Shown: positions 28,426 to 38,427 of the stretch, in pieces
Numbering within the stretch: position 1 is the first letter of the stretch
Layout: each line of letters begins with the position of its first letter
From: Acinetobacter colistiniresistens
Lineage (GTDB): Bacteria > Pseudomonadota > Gammaproteobacteria > Pseudomonadales > Moraxellaceae
Length of the DNA stretch: 64,000 nucleotides
Direction of reading: 5' to 3'
Assembly (NCBI RefSeq): GCF_000413935.1
Contig: NZ_KE340379.1
Location: forward strand, 192,809 to 256,808
Translations under genes and position numbers: made by a program
Notes under the pieces: model-generated
Seen by the model: the letters and a program-made list of their open reading frames with translations, nothing else
The model's database searches: none
What the model was told of the DNA's origin: nothing

Positions 28426-29457
28426 ATGCGCTTAAATCCACGTCACATCGCAATTGCATTAGCTGTATCTGGGGCAACTGTTGTAACGACTGCAAATGCA
28501 GCTCGTGAAACGATTCAAATTGCTGGTTCATCTACTGTATTACCTTTTGCAAGTATTGTTGCTGAAGAGTTTGGCAATACTTTTCCTCAGTTTAAAGCAC
28601 CTGTTGTTGGTTCAGGCGGTACAGGTGGTGGTTTGAAACAATTCTGTCAAGGTGTGGGCGATAACACCATCGACATCGCAAATGCTTCTCGTAAAATTAA
28701 AGATACAGAGCTTGATGCATGTAAAAAATCTGGCGTAAACCAAGTACAAGAAATCAAAGTAGGTTACGACGGGATTGTATTCGCTTCAAATGTAAAAAAA
28801 GCGGCATATAAATTAAAACCTGTTCATGTATTCACTGCATTGGCAGCACAATTACCTTCAAATGGTAAATTAGTTCCAAACCCATATACGACTTGGAACC
28901 AAATCGACAAATCATTACCAAATGAGCCAATTACTTTGGTTATTCCTGCATCAAACCACGGTACTCGTGAAGTATTCCAAGAAAAAATGATCGATGCGGG
29001 TTGTGAATCATTTGATTACTTTAAAAACCTAGATAAAGAAGAGCAAAAGAAAGCGTGCTCTAACTTCCGTAAAGATGGCCGCGTGATTGAAATTTCAGGT
29101 GACTATACTGAAACGCTTGCTCGCTTAAAGACTTCTCCAAGTGCAGTTGGTGTGTTTGGTTTAGGTTTCTATGATTCAAACCGTGATAAGTTACGTGTAG
29201 CAACAGTGAACGGTGTAACCCCGTCTGAGAAAACTGTACTGGATGGTAGCTACCTTGTTTCTCGCCCATTATTCTTCTACGTAAAAGGCGAACACTTGAA
29301 ATCAATCAAAGGTTTATCTCAATACACAGAATTCTTCTTGAATAAGAAAATTTCTGGTAAAGGTTCTAAGTTAGAAAAAGCTGGTTTAATTCCTTTAAGC
29401 GACAAAGAGCGTGCAAAAATCCTTGCTGATTTCAAAGCGGGTAAATCAGTTAAGTAA
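28426..29457 (+). CDS. pstS: Periplasmic phosphate-binding protein
   Basis: PstS captures phosphate for the PstCAB ABC transporter. The 343-residue protein has a signal peptide ending near TTANAARE. The phosphate-site segments are IAGSSTVLPFA, VVGSGGTGGGLKQFCQG, and NASRKIKDTEL. The start is the ATG at 28426, preceded by GAGAGA; an in-frame ATG at 28411 is possible. A phased Pho box lies upstream, and a terminator-like hairpin separates it from pstC, which would favour high PstS levels relative to the membrane parts. Confidence 0.95.
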   Translation: MRLNPRHIAIALAVSGATVVTTANAARETIQIAGSSTVLPFASIVAEEFGNTFPQFKAPVVGSGGTGGGLKQFCQGVGDNTIDIANASRKIKDTELDACKKSGVNQVQEIKVGYDGIVFASNVKKAAYKLKPVHVFTALAAQLPSNGKLVPNPYTTWNQIDKSLPNEPITLVIPASNHGTREVFQEKMIDAGCESFDYFKNLDKEEQKKACSNFRKDGRVIEISGDYTETLARLKTSPSAVGVFGLGFYDSNRDKLRVATVNGVTPSEKTVLDGSYLVSRPLFFYVKGEHLKSIKGLSQYTEFFLNKKISGKGSKLEKAGLIPLSDKERAKILADFKAGKSVK

Positions 29458-29471
29458 TATTGTTAAAAGGG

Positions 29472-29505
29472 AGGCTGGTGAGACTTAGGTTCATCAGCCT
29501 TTTTG
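29472..29505 (+). terminator. Intercistronic terminator/attenuator between pstS and pstC
   Basis: A 10-bp stem AGGCTGGTGA/TCATCAGCCT (one G-T wobble) with a nine-base loop, followed by T5 (interrupted). It lies 15 bases after the pstS stop and inside the operon. Confidence 0.75.
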
Positions 29506-29556
29506 TCTAGCTAAGTTTTTTCAAATCATGAAAATTGAGAAAACAGTGGAGATTAC

Positions 29557-30936
29557 ATGAATCTGCTACTTATCGGTGTGTTATTAGCCCTTGTGGCAAT
29601 TGCATATCAAATCGGGCTGAGCAAAAGCCGTAACCTAGCAGGTAAGGGAAATAACTCAGCAGCACTACATTCTCGCCCTGGTTATTATGGGGCATTGGTT
29701 GCTTTGTGGTGTGGTGTTCCTGCTTTTTTAATTTTGATTATTTGGAACTTGGTAGAACCGAGTGTTTTACAACATATTATTTTCAATAATATCCCAGCTT
29801 CGGTAAGCTCGACTTTGGATGGTGCAGGGCGCGATGTCTTGAGCAGTCGTGTACAGGCAATTGCATCTGGTTTTGGGGTGACTGACCAGCCTGCAGCTTA
29901 TGAGATTGCAGCAGCACAACAGCTGGCTAAATTTCAAACGATTGGTTCTTTTGCAAAGATCGCAGTGGTGATCAGTGCTGGCCTTGCAGGTTTGGTTTGG
30001 GCAAAACGTCATGTTAGCCAGCAATTCCGTGCACGTAATCAAGTTGAAAAAGCCATTAATGTTGGCTTGATTCTGTGTTCTGGGGTTGCGATTTTGACAA
30101 CGATCGGTATCGTTTTATCGATGTTGAATGAAGCTTTGCACTTTTTCCGTTTTGTCAGTCCATTTGATTTCTTTTTCGGAACTGAGTGGAATCCGGGTTT
30201 TAGTACATCAGGCAATGCAGAAGGCAGTTATGGCATTTTGCCTTTAATCTGGGGCACCTTGATGGTGAGTGGTATTGCCTTACTTGTGGCAGTGCCGATT
30301 GGCTTGATGATTGCAATCTACCTGGCTGAATATGCATCATCAAGTTTACGTTCTTGGGCTAAACCTGCGATTGAGGTATTGGCGGGGATTCCAACCATCG
30401 TCTATGGTGTATTTGCACTGATGATTATTGGTCCATTCTTCAAAATGCTGGGTGAGCACGTTGGATTACATATTAATGCAACCAGTGCACTCACCGCAGG
30501 TTTTGTGATGGGGATTATGATTATCCCGTTCGTTTCATCACTTTCTGACGACATTATTACGCAAGTTCCTCGTGCCTTACGTGATGGTTCACTGGGCTTA
30601 GGGGCAACTAAATCAGAAACGATTCGTCAGGTGGTTTTACCTGCCGCGTTACCGGGGATTGTTGGTGCATTTTTATTGGCTGCATCCCGTGCGATTGGCG
30701 AGACCATGATTGTGGTACTTGCTGCCGGAAATAGCCCATTACTACACGTAAATCCATTAGAAGCAGTTTCTACCGTTACAGTGACGATTGTGAACCAGCT
30801 TACTGGTGATACTGATTTTGCCAGCCCACAAGCACTGGTGGCATTTGCCCTTGGTCTGACGTTGTTTGTCATCACGTTGGGTTTAAACATTATTGCACTG
30901 TACATCGTGCGTAAATATCGTGAGCAATACGAATGA
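29557..30936 (+). CDS. pstC: Phosphate ABC transporter permease PstC
   Basis: A 459-residue inner membrane permease. An N-terminal helix (residues 1-20) and a second near 45-65 precede a periplasmic stretch. The MetI-like permease core begins near residue 220 with EGSYGILPLIWGTLMVSG. The permease EAA-type loop is seen in PRALRDGSLGLGATKSETIRQVVLPAALPG. It is longer than E. coli PstC (319) because of the N-terminal extension, as in other Moraxellaceae and Pseudomonas. The stop overlaps the pstA start by four bases (ATGA), so translation is coupled. Confidence 0.93.
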   Translation: MNLLLIGVLLALVAIAYQIGLSKSRNLAGKGNNSAALHSRPGYYGALVALWCGVPAFLILIIWNLVEPSVLQHIIFNNIPASVSSTLDGAGRDVLSSRVQAIASGFGVTDQPAAYEIAAAQQLAKFQTIGSFAKIAVVISAGLAGLVWAKRHVSQQFRARNQVEKAINVGLILCSGVAILTTIGIVLSMLNEALHFFRFVSPFDFFFGTEWNPGFSTSGNAEGSYGILPLIWGTLMVSGIALLVAVPIGLMIAIYLAEYASSSLRSWAKPAIEVLAGIPTIVYGVFALMIIGPFFKMLGEHVGLHINATSALTAGFVMGIMIIPFVSSLSDDIITQVPRALRDGSLGLGATKSETIRQVVLPAALPGIVGAFLLAASRAIGETMIVVLAAGNSPLLHVNPLEAVSTVTVTIVNQLTGDTDFASPQALVAFALGLTLFVITLGLNIIALYIVRKYREQYE

Positions 30937-32327
30937 GTTCATCAAATACATCTTCTCTGGATCCGAATAGCTTAGATCCACAAGTGGCTGCTGAACAACG
31001 TGAACAGCGCAAAAGAAAAATTCAAAGCTCTTTGGCAAAGCGTCATCGCCGTGAAAAAACATTTCGTTTTGCAGGTTTTTCCGCAGTTGTTATTGGTCTA
31101 GCCTTTGTTGCTTTGCTATTCAGTAGTATTTTAAGTAAAGGTTTACCTGCCTTTTGGCAAAACAGTATTACAGTGCCTGTATATTTTGATCCTGCGATTA
31201 TTAATGTTGGCGCGAAACCAAAACCAACGGCTGGTGAAACACCTGCACATTTCGAAGAGCGTTTTGTGGCTTGGCAAACTGAGATGGGGATGGTGGACTG
31301 GGATGCCTTGATCGTCAATGGCATGGTTGCGAAAGATAAAACTTTAGAATCTCAGCGTGATTATTTGGGCAGTTTATATACCAGTTCTGAGGCCTATCGC
31401 CTGCGTGACATGGTGTTGAAAAATCCAGCCTTGATTGGCAGCAAACAAGAAATTAAATTCTTGGCCGATGCCAATGTGGATGTTTGGTTAGCAGGCAATA
31501 TTGATCGTTCATTGCCAGATGATCAGCAGCAACTTGAACCTGAGGTGCGTCAACTCGCAGATAAATTGAAAGCAGAAGGAATCATCAAGAGTACTTTTAA
31601 TACCAATTTATTTGTTAGTCCAGACTCACGAAGTTCGCCAGCAACAAGTGGTTTGGCTGGTGCGTTCATGGGTTCGTTATTCATGATGCTCATTGTCATT
31701 GTAATTTCGATTCCAATTGGTGTTGCGAGTGCAATTTATCTTGAAGAGTTTGCACCCAAGAATATGATGACCGATATCATTGAAGTCAACATTAACAACT
31801 TGGCTGCGGTTCCTTCGATTGTGTTTGGTTTGTTAGGTGCTGCCATCTTTATTGGTTGGATGCATTTACCGCTATCTGCACCATTAGTAGGTGGTCTGGT
31901 GCTTAGCTTAATGACCTTGCCAACCGTGATTATTACCACACGTGCCTCATTAAAGGCCGTACCGCCATCGATTCGTCAAGCCGCTCTTGGTCTTGGGGCA
32001 TCAAAAGTACAAACCATTTTCCATCATGTCTTGCCGCTAGCATTGCCAGGTATTTTAACTGGGGCAATTATTGGTGTGGCTCAAGCTTTGGGTGAAACAG
32101 CACCATTACTGTTAATTGGGATGAGTGCCTTTGTTGCCAATATCCCTGCAACACCGCTGGATCAAGCAACGGCCTTACCTGTACAGATTTATTTATGGCA
32201 AGGTAACGAATTACGTAACTTCTTTGAAGGACGTACCGCAGCAGCAATTATTGTATTACTTGCACTCATGATCGGTTTAAACGGCCTTGCTATTTGGCTC
32301 CGTAAGAAATTTGAAGTGCGTTGGTAA
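30933..32327 (+). CDS. pstA: Phosphate ABC transporter permease PstA
   Basis: A 464-residue permease partner of PstC. A charged cytoplasmic N-terminus (to about residue 45), one membrane helix (46-70), and then a periplasmic insertion of about 160 residues precede the conserved permease domain, which starts near [20 protein letters not shown]. The coupling loop is [30 protein letters not shown]. The insertion makes it much longer than E. coli PstA (296). The pstB ATG lies 14 bases past the stop codon. Confidence 0.93.
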   Translation: MSSSNTSSLDPNSLDPQVAAEQREQRKRKIQSSLAKRHRREKTFRFAGFSAVVIGLAFVALLFSSILSKGLPAFWQNSITVPVYFDPAIINVGAKPKPTAGETPAHFEERFVAWQTEMGMVDWDALIVNGMVAKDKTLESQRDYLGSLYTSSEAYRLRDMVLKNPALIGSKQEIKFLADANVDVWLAGNIDRSLPDDQQQLEPEVRQLADKLKAEGIIKSTFNTNLFVSPDSRSSPATSGLAGAFMGSLFMMLIVIVISIPIGVASAIYLEEFAPKNMMTDIIEVNINNLAAVPSIVFGLLGAAIFIGWMHLPLSAPLVGGLVLSLMTLPTVIITTRASLKAVPPSIRQAALGLGASKVQTIFHHVLPLALPGILTGAIIGVAQALGETAPLLLIGMSAFVANIPATPLDQATALPVQIYLWQGNELRNFFEGRTAAAIIVLLALMIGLNGLAIWLRKKFEVRW

Positions 32328-32341
32328 TTGAGGAGAGTACA

Positions 32342-33256
32342 ATGAATACGATTGATATTATGAACGCCGTAGAAAAGGATAAATCAGTGAATCCACAGCA
32401 AACAGAATTTACTTCACCTGAAGGGCAAGTTCAGCAATCGAACACTGCATTTGTTTCTCAGTTTGAAACGGCTGCTTCGAATAAAAAGCCAAAAACCAGT
32501 GAAGTGAAAATCAGTACCAAAGATGTTCATGTTTACTACGGTGATTCTGAAGCGATCAAAGGGATTGATCTTGATGTCTACCAAAATGAAGTCATTGCTT
32601 TCATTGGTCCATCAGGTTGTGGTAAATCGACATTCTTGCGTACTTTGAATCGTATGAATGACACCATTGATAGCTGTCGCGTGACGGGTAAGGTGACTTT
32701 AGATAATCAAGATATCTATGATCCAAACCTAGATGTGGTGTTGCTGCGTGCTCAAGTGGGCATGGTCTTCCAAAAGCCAAACCCATTTCCAAAGTCTATT
32801 TTTGATAATGTTGCTTATGGCCCTAAATTGCATGGCTTAGCACGTGATAAATATGATTTAGAAGAAATCGTGGAAAATAGCTTGCGTAAAGCAGGTTTGT
32901 GGGACGAGGTTAAAGATCGTTTAAGCCAGCCGGGGACAGGTTTGTCAGGTGGTCAGCAACAACGTTTATGTATTGCGCGTACCATTGCAGTAAGCCCAGA
33001 AGTGATCTTGATGGATGAACCATGTTCGGCACTTGATCCAATTGCAACAGCAAAAATTGAAGAGTTGATTTCTGAGTTGTCAGAACAATTCACGATTGCT
33101 ATTGTTACGCACTCAATGCAACAAGCGGCGCGTGTCTCTGACCGTACTGCTTATTTCCACTTGGGTGACTTGATTGAAGTGAACTCGACTGAAAAAGTAT
33201 TTACTCAACCAGATCATCAGTTAACTGAAGCCTATATTACAGGGCGTTTCGGTTAA
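32342..33256 (+). CDS. pstB: Phosphate ABC transporter ATP-binding protein
   Basis: PstB hydrolyses ATP to drive phosphate import. Of its 304 residues the first 50 are an unusual polar tail. The ABC core has Walker [10 protein letters not shown], the Q-loop near [10 protein letters not shown], signature LSGGQQQR, Walker [13 protein letters not shown] and switch His in VTHS. The start is the ATG at 32342 after GAGGAG; the frame from 32321 overlaps the end of pstA and is not needed. The operon ends here without phoU, which in many bacteria follows pstB. Confidence 0.95.
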   Translation: MNTIDIMNAVEKDKSVNPQQTEFTSPEGQVQQSNTAFVSQFETAASNKKPKTSEVKISTKDVHVYYGDSEAIKGIDLDVYQNEVIAFIGPSGCGKSTFLRTLNRMNDTIDSCRVTGKVTLDNQDIYDPNLDVVLLRAQVGMVFQKPNPFPKSIFDNVAYGPKLHGLARDKYDLEEIVENSLRKAGLWDEVKDRLSQPGTGLSGGQQQRLCIARTIAVSPEVILMDEPCSALDPIATAKIEELISELSEQFTIAIVTHSMQQAARVSDRTAYFHLGDLIEVNSTEKVFTQPDHQLTEAYITGRFG

Positions 33257-33284
33257 TTTCGATCAGATCAATTTCGATCAGATC
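33255..33284 (+). repeat. Two tandem 15-bp repeats at pstB end
   Basis: AATTTCGATCAGATC occurs twice in tandem, the first copy overlapping the pstB stop codon. It looks like a simple local duplication. Confidence 0.7.
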
Positions 33285-33288
33285 AATC

Positions 33289-33311
33289 AAAGGGCCTACG
33301 GGCTCTTTTTT
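33289..33311 (+). terminator. Terminator after pstB
   Basis: AAAGGGCC pairs with GGCTCTTT (one G-T pair) around TACG and is followed by T. Confidence 0.7.
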
Positions 33312-33416
33312 GTTATATCGATGAAAATGAATCTATTTTGCAAAATCGCTATTGAATTTTTATTGAGCAGACCACATCTTAGCTAGATAATGCCGAACTT
33401 ATAGAGCACATACTTT

Positions 33417-34379
33417 ATGTTATTCCATTTACCTAAATTTCCTGCTGAAATTCGTATTAGTCATTTAAATGCGCGTGTGAATGAACAAAGAAAAAAAATT
33501 GCGCAAACTACAGCATCTCGTCTGGAGTTATTACAGCTGGTTCAACAATTAGCGAAAGAAGCGAAAGTTCGTAAAAAGAATGATCAAAAAATTTATGTCC
33601 TCGATTTTAAGGGGGATGTACAGGCTTCAGCTGTTGATACCATTCGTGAAGAAATTACCTTGATTCTGGCAACCGCGAAAGCAGGGCATGACCGTGTTGT
33701 GGTTCGCTTGGAAAGCCCAGGGGGGATGGTGCATGGCTATGGTCTGGCTGCAGCGCAGTTGGTGCGCTTACGTGATGCAGGGTTTCATGTCACGATTTGC
33801 GTAGATAAAGTGGCGGCAAGTGGCGGTTATATGATGGCGTGTATTGCCAATGAAATCATTTCTGCGCCTTTTGCAGTTGTTGGGTCGATTGGCGTGGTTG
33901 CACAAGTGCCGAACTTCAATCGTTTGCTCAAGCAGCATAATGTCGATTTTGAGCTTTACACAGCTGGTGAGTATAAGCGTACTGTGACCATGTTCGGTGA
34001 AAATACCCCAGAAGGTAAAGCGAAGTTTGAAGAAGAGTTACAGCAGACACATTCACTGTTTAAACACTTCGTTGAAAAATATCGTCCGCAGTTGGACGTT
34101 GCAAAAGTTGCAACTGGTGAACACTGGTATGGTGAGGATGCACGTGAGTTAAACTTGGTGGATAAACTGCAAACCTCAGATGAGTATTTATTAAGCTTGC
34201 TTGCTAAGCATGATATTTATGTGATTAATACGCGTAAACGTCCAACTTTTGGTGAGAAACTGGGTTTACAGGCGGCTCAAATGGCTGAGAACTTGATTCC
34301 TGCTGTCATGAGTAAAATTACAGATGGTTTAGCCAAAGCCAATAGTGCGCTGGTACAAATGCGCGATCCAAAATTCTAA
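33417..34379 (+). CDS. sohB: S49 family peptidase SohB
   Basis: SohB is a signal-peptide-peptidase-like serine protease with a Ser-Lys dyad. Ser135 is in DKVAASGGYMMA and Lys187 in AGEYKRTVTMFG. The S49 core covers about residues 60-270. Length (320) is near the E. coli protein (349), but E. coli SohB has an N-terminal membrane helix, and the first 50 residues here are polar with no such helix. Either this protein is soluble or it associates with the membrane by its amphipathic ends. It is monocistronic with its own terminator. Confidence 0.9.
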   Translation: MLFHLPKFPAEIRISHLNARVNEQRKKIAQTTASRLELLQLVQQLAKEAKVRKKNDQKIYVLDFKGDVQASAVDTIREEITLILATAKAGHDRVVVRLESPGGMVHGYGLAAAQLVRLRDAGFHVTICVDKVAASGGYMMACIANEIISAPFAVVGSIGVVAQVPNFNRLLKQHNVDFELYTAGEYKRTVTMFGENTPEGKAKFEEELQQTHSLFKHFVEKYRPQLDVAKVATGEHWYGEDARELNLVDKLQTSDEYLLSLLAKHDIYVINTRKRPTFGEKLGLQAAQMAENLIPAVMSKITDGLAKANSALVQMRDPKF

Positions 34380-34392
34380 TCAGTGTTTTCTA

Positions 34393-34421
34393 AAAAACCA
34401 GTCCTATCGGGCTGGTTTTTT
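34393..34421 (+). terminator. Terminator after sohB
   Basis: AAAAACCAGTCC and GGGCTGGTTTTT form a stem with one G-T pair and loop TATC, followed by further T. Confidence 0.85.
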
Positions 34422-34619
34422 TATTTATTCAGAATCAATTTCTGCATATTTTATACTTGGGATTTGAATGTTTGGTGAATTAAACAAACATGACAAAACT
34501 TTTGATCGAAGAGATTGTGGCAATTCAGATCATTTGATATTTTAACTGCAAGATGAATTACTTAATTATTCATTAATTTAAAAAGTACTTAAAAATATAA
34601 TTGATAAGTGAGCATAATA

Positions 34620-36752
34620 ATGACAAGAGTCGTTGTTTTTTCCAAGAAAAACTCGAATGTTTTACAAGACGCACAATTGCAGAAAGTGGTCTTAGACCAG
34701 CCCTCAATTGTGCAAATTGGTGTAAATCAGGATGATATTAAATCAATTGTCAAACAGGGTAATGATCTTGTTATTACGCTAAAAAGTGGTGAGAAAATTA
34801 TTGTCAGTGGTTTTTATAACGAAGCCAATCTCACAGAGCACAGCTTGGCCCTTTCTAAAGGTGATGGAACTTATGCTGTTGCGGAGTTCGATGATTCAGG
34901 AAAGTTTGTTCGTTATTCAGCGATGACACCAGCGACTCAGCCTTCACATACGGAGATAACGACACAAGCTACATCTGCTTCGGGTGCTGCTGATGAATCG
35001 GGGATTAGTAAATCACAGTTGCTTAAAGTTGGTCTGGCAGCCTTAGCCGCTGAAGGTGTATATCTATGGGCTGTAAAAGATGATGATGACGGCAAGAACA
35101 AAAGTACGCAACCAATTGACATTACACCACCTGTTACACCAACTGCGAACTTAGGTACAGATACTCAAACGATTACAGGCCAAACAGAAGCCCAAGCAAA
35201 AATTGTAATTAGAGATGCTGTAGGTAAAGTGATTGCAACTGGCCAAGCCGATGCCGAAGGAAAATATAGTGTTAAATTGGATCAGCCTCTGGTCAATGGT
35301 GGAAAGGTGAGTGTGACTGCTGTTGATAATGCTGGCAATGTCTCAAAAGCAACTGTGGTAACAGGTAATAAAGATACCATTGCACCAGACGCACCAACCG
35401 CACAACTCAATGCAGATGGCAGCATTGTCACAGGTAAGGCAGAAGCGAATGCCAAAGTATCCATTTATGATGCTGACGGTAAACTCCTTGGCTCTGTCAT
35501 CGCAAATAAAGAAGGTTTGTATTCAATCAATGTGTCACCCGCATTAACCAGCGAGAAAGGCGGAACTGTTATTGCAGAAGATGCCGCTGGAAATAAATCT
35601 AAACCTTCTCAGGTCTTTGCTGGAAAAGATACTGTAGCACCAGACCAACCGCTAGTTGAGGTCAATAAAGAAGGAACTTCTATTCAGGGGCGGACAGAAG
35701 CCAATGGTAAAATACAAATTAAAGATGCAGATGGAAAAATTATCGGCAGTGGAACGGCAGATGCTCAAGGTAAATTTCAGATCACACTTGCACCTGCATT
35801 AACGACAGATAAAAAAGCTTCTCTTGTTGTTGAGGATGCTGCGGGTAATCAGTCTAAGCCACTTGAAATAACAGCAGGTAAAGATACCATTGCGCCAGAT
35901 AAAGCTGTTGCGGAAATCAATGCGGCTGGGGATACGGTGACTGGAACGGCAGAAGCAAACAGTAAGATTGAAATTAGAAGTACTGATGGTAAAACATTGT
36001 ATGGTTCAGGTACGGTCGGAGCAGATGGAAAATTCACGATTACGTTATCAACGGCGCTAACCGATAAAAATATCGGCAAAATTTATATCATAGATGCCGC
36101 TGGTAATCGTTCTGATGCGACTGATGTTATTGGAACAAAAGACACGATTGCACCGAATAAACCTGTACTACAAACGGTGACAGATGACGTTGGCCCAGTA
36201 AAAGGCCCGATTGTGGCTGGTGGTGATACCGATGATACAAAGCCAACGTTATCGGGGATAGGCGAAGCAAAAGCGCTATTGACGATCTATGATAATGGTC
36301 AGCCAATTGGAACGGTAACGGTTGGGGATAATGGCAAGTGGAGCTTTAATGTTAATCAGGATTTAGGTTTAGGGGCACATAAAATCACTTTAACATTGAC
36401 GGATGCTGCGGGAAATATTAGTGAAGTCAGTGATGCATTTAGTTTTAATGTGGTGGCACCGGTTGCTAAAGCATTTTTGGCCGATACAGTTGATCTGAAT
36501 TCGCTTCACGGTAATCTGCCAGAAACTGAAGTGATGAATACTGAAAAGGTGAATTTGAATGAGTTATTACCTTCTTCTGTTCAAACATCGAATCAGTTGG
36601 ATAGCATTTTGGATCAACTACTTAGCAATCAGAATATGACGCCTGCAACAACAAATACAAGCAATGCTGATTTGGTTCATCCTGATTATGCGCAAACCGT
36701 CAAGGTGGATCCGCTGGATCAACTGGCTGTACTGCAACATTCCATTATTTAA
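34620..36752 (+). CDS. Bap-like (BLP2-type) surface protein with Ig-like repeats
   Basis: A 710-residue protein with an N-terminal BapA-prefix-like beta domain (about residues 1-100, LKSGEKIIVSGFY), a linker, one hydrophobic stretch near VGLAALAAEGVYLWAV (about 143-158), an acidic DDDDGKN, and then four Ig-like repeats of about 83 residues, each with a D(T)IAPD boundary and a DAAGN end. A fifth, longer Ig-like unit and a Leu/Asp-rich tail of about 95 residues follow. It matches the short Bap-like proteins of Acinetobacter (BLP2) linked to adhesion and biofilm, probably exported by type I secretion; no such exporter is adjacent. I chose the ATG at 34620 over a GTG at 34608. Confidence 0.82.
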   Translation: MTRVVVFSKKNSNVLQDAQLQKVVLDQPSIVQIGVNQDDIKSIVKQGNDLVITLKSGEKIIVSGFYNEANLTEHSLALSKGDGTYAVAEFDDSGKFVRYSAMTPATQPSHTEITTQATSASGAADESGISKSQLLKVGLAALAAEGVYLWAVKDDDDGKNKSTQPIDITPPVTPTANLGTDTQTITGQTEAQAKIVIRDAVGKVIATGQADAEGKYSVKLDQPLVNGGKVSVTAVDNAGNVSKATVVTGNKDTIAPDAPTAQLNADGSIVTGKAEANAKVSIYDADGKLLGSVIANKEGLYSINVSPALTSEKGGTVIAEDAAGNKSKPSQVFAGKDTVAPDQPLVEVNKEGTSIQGRTEANGKIQIKDADGKIIGSGTADAQGKFQITLAPALTTDKKASLVVEDAAGNQSKPLEITAGKDTIAPDKAVAEINAAGDTVTGTAEANSKIEIRSTDGKTLYGSGTVGADGKFTITLSTALTDKNIGKIYIIDAAGNRSDATDVIGTKDTIAPNKPVLQTVTDDVGPVKGPIVAGGDTDDTKPTLSGIGEAKALLTIYDNGQPIGTVTVGDNGKWSFNVNQDLGLGAHKITLTLTDAAGNISEVSDAFSFNVVAPVAKAFLADTVDLNSLHGNLPETEVMNTEKVNLNELLPSSVQTSNQLDSILDQLLSNQNMTPATTNTSNADLVHPDYAQTVKVDPLDQLAVLQHSII

Positions 36753-36767
36753 CAGATCGCCGTATAG

Positions 36768-36793
36768 AAACGCTTATTTTTGAATAAGCGTTT
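36768..36793. terminator. Bidirectional terminator
   Basis: An 11-bp stem AAACGCTTATT/AATAAGCGTTT between the Bap-like gene and the convergent DUF2238 gene, overlapping the latter's 3' end. Confidence 0.85.
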
Positions 36794-37412
36794 TATCTTT
36801 GATTAGCTGGATGCCACCCATCAAGATTGCCCCGATGGTTGCAAGCAACATATCTTTATGTGCATCCCAGATATCGCCTTGCTGACCATTATAATTCTCA
36901 GCATCTTCAGGAGATAAACTGATTGCAATCCACCATTCAATCAATTCATAAAACATGCTGGATGCCATGACAAACTGGATAACAAGTAAAAACAGAGTCA
37001 ATGGCTTGGCTGAAGGTAACCAGACTTGAAAGCCACGGTAAAAGAAGGGGTAGAGCAGAAGTCCATAAGCAAAATGAACCAGCCGATCATACATGTTGCG
37101 TGACCAGCCCATACTTTGATTCAAATCAAAATGAAAAATCCGTTCAATCCACTCATTATAGGGGACATAAGAATATAAGTAGTGTGCGCCTAAAATATGT
37201 ATCGCAAGAAAGCCGAGATAGAGACAAAAACAATAAAAGTTGAGACCAATCTTTTTCATCGCGATGATGAGTGCGATCAGCATCAAAATGGTACCGGCCT
37301 GATGGAGTAAATAGGCTTCAAATTCAAGGGGCTGAATACTTGCAACCGCAACCAGCAGAAGTATGATCACAAGTGCAAGATAATGTTTTAAACCCAGTTG
37401 TTTTTCGATCAT
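36774..37412 (-). CDS. DUF2238 (YjdF-like) membrane protein
   Basis: A 212-residue inner membrane protein with about six hydrophobic helices. The family motifs are YDRLVHFAYGLLLYP and SSMFYELIEWW, followed by GQQGDIWDAHKDMLLATIGA, all typical of DUF2238/YjdF. The start is the ATG at 37412; the available upstream codons give a polar stretch unlike the family. Function is unknown. A small lipoprotein gene lies upstream on the same strand, 38 bp away. Confidence 0.85.
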   Translation of the reverse strand: MIEKQLGLKHYLALVIILLLVAVASIQPLEFEAYLLHQAGTILMLIALIIAMKKIGLNFYCFCLYLGFLAIHILGAHYLYSYVPYNEWIERIFHFDLNQSMGWSRNMYDRLVHFAYGLLLYPFFYRGFQVWLPSAKPLTLFLLVIQFVMASSMFYELIEWWIAISLSPEDAENYNGQQGDIWDAHKDMLLATIGAILMGGIQLIKDKTLIQK

Positions 37413-37450
37413 GCTGTATCCTAAGTTACAGTCAGGCAAATTTATTGTGC

Positions 37451-37801
37451 TTACTCTGTTGTCCTTATAGTGACGGTTTCCTTGTTTGTTGAGACGCCAC
37501 CAAGTGCCTGACATGCTTGTTTATAGAGTTGATATTTTTGTTCTACAACCTCATCGAGCGGAATGTCAAACAGATCTTCACCATTTTTATATTGTTCGAT
37601 ATAAGACGCCGCTTTTTCCTTATTGGCAGCCAATGATTGCTGATAAAAATTTGAGATAGATGAGTTTGCTAACTCACTGGATTCAATATTATTACATTGA
37701 AAACTCTGTAGGACTTTTTCTGCACGTTTTACCTCGTTTGATTTTCCAAAGAGACAACCGGTTAAGCCCACAGTGGCAATGAGCAAGTACAAAAGCTTCA
37801 T
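37451..37801 (-). CDS. Small putative lipoprotein
   Basis: A 116-residue protein with a lipoprotein signal peptide: MKLLYLLIATVGLTGC, lipobox LTGC with Cys16. The mature part is mostly helical and polar, with CNN and KQACQAL carrying two further Cys that could form a disulfide. I do not recognise the family. It may be cotranscribed with the DUF2238 gene downstream. Confidence 0.7.
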   Translation of the reverse strand: MKLLYLLIATVGLTGCLFGKSNEVKRAEKVLQSFQCNNIESSELANSSISNFYQQSLAANKEKAASYIEQYKNGEDLFDIPLDEVVEQKYQLYKQACQALGGVSTNKETVTIRTTE

Positions 37802-38022
37802 GATCGATCAAGTGAAATTTTAAAGGGGTATTATTGTATATATGATGAATTTTATAAATTAATTATTTATGTCTGACACGATAAAATTTTGATGCTCAGC
37901 TACTCGATCTAAGCCAAATTTAAATCGGTTCAAGCTAGAAAGATAAAAAATAGATTTAATTGATTGATACAAAATAATTTTTAGCGTTATGCTAGATCAG
38001 GGTCGTTAGCAATATATGGGTT

Positions 38023-38427
38023 ATGCAGTTTAAGTACATTTTTTTATTTGCTCTATTGAGCAGCCTATCGACTTGGTCTTATGCAGATGACTACAATTTT
38101 TTTGCAGAGGATCATGATGATACCGAAGAAATGTTTGATTCAGCTTATCCTCAGATGAAAACAGAATATTCCGTTTTGCATAATCAGTTCTTTCAAAATG
38201 AACGTTGGCGTGTTTATAACTATACCGCGTATCAAACCAACCATTTTAATCATAAGATGCTGACGGGTGATACCAGCAGCCTTTCTCTGGATGATTTCTC
38301 AATTTCGGTGGGCTACGGAATGATGTATCAACTGAATCAGACTAACCGGATAGGCTATGAATATTTGTCCAGTTTTCCTTTTGATCGAGGACAACTGATC
38401 CGGTTTTTCTGGTTACGGATTTTTTAA
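38023..38427 (+). CDS. Small exported protein, outer-membrane-like
   Basis: A 134-residue protein with a signal peptide (MQFKYIFLFALLSSLSTWSYADD) and a mature part rich in aromatic residues in alternating patterns (FSISVGYGMMYQLNQTNRIGYEY) ending in Phe, as outer membrane barrel strands do. It is too short for a complete barrel alone. Family not recognised. Its stop codon overlaps the convergent rsmD end by four bases, with no terminator hairpin visible between them. Confidence 0.6.
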   Translation: MQFKYIFLFALLSSLSTWSYADDYNFFAEDHDDTEEMFDSAYPQMKTEYSVLHNQFFQNERWRVYNYTAYQTNHFNHKMLTGDTSSLSLDDFSISVGYGMMYQLNQTNRIGYEYLSSFPFDRGQLIRFFWLRIF

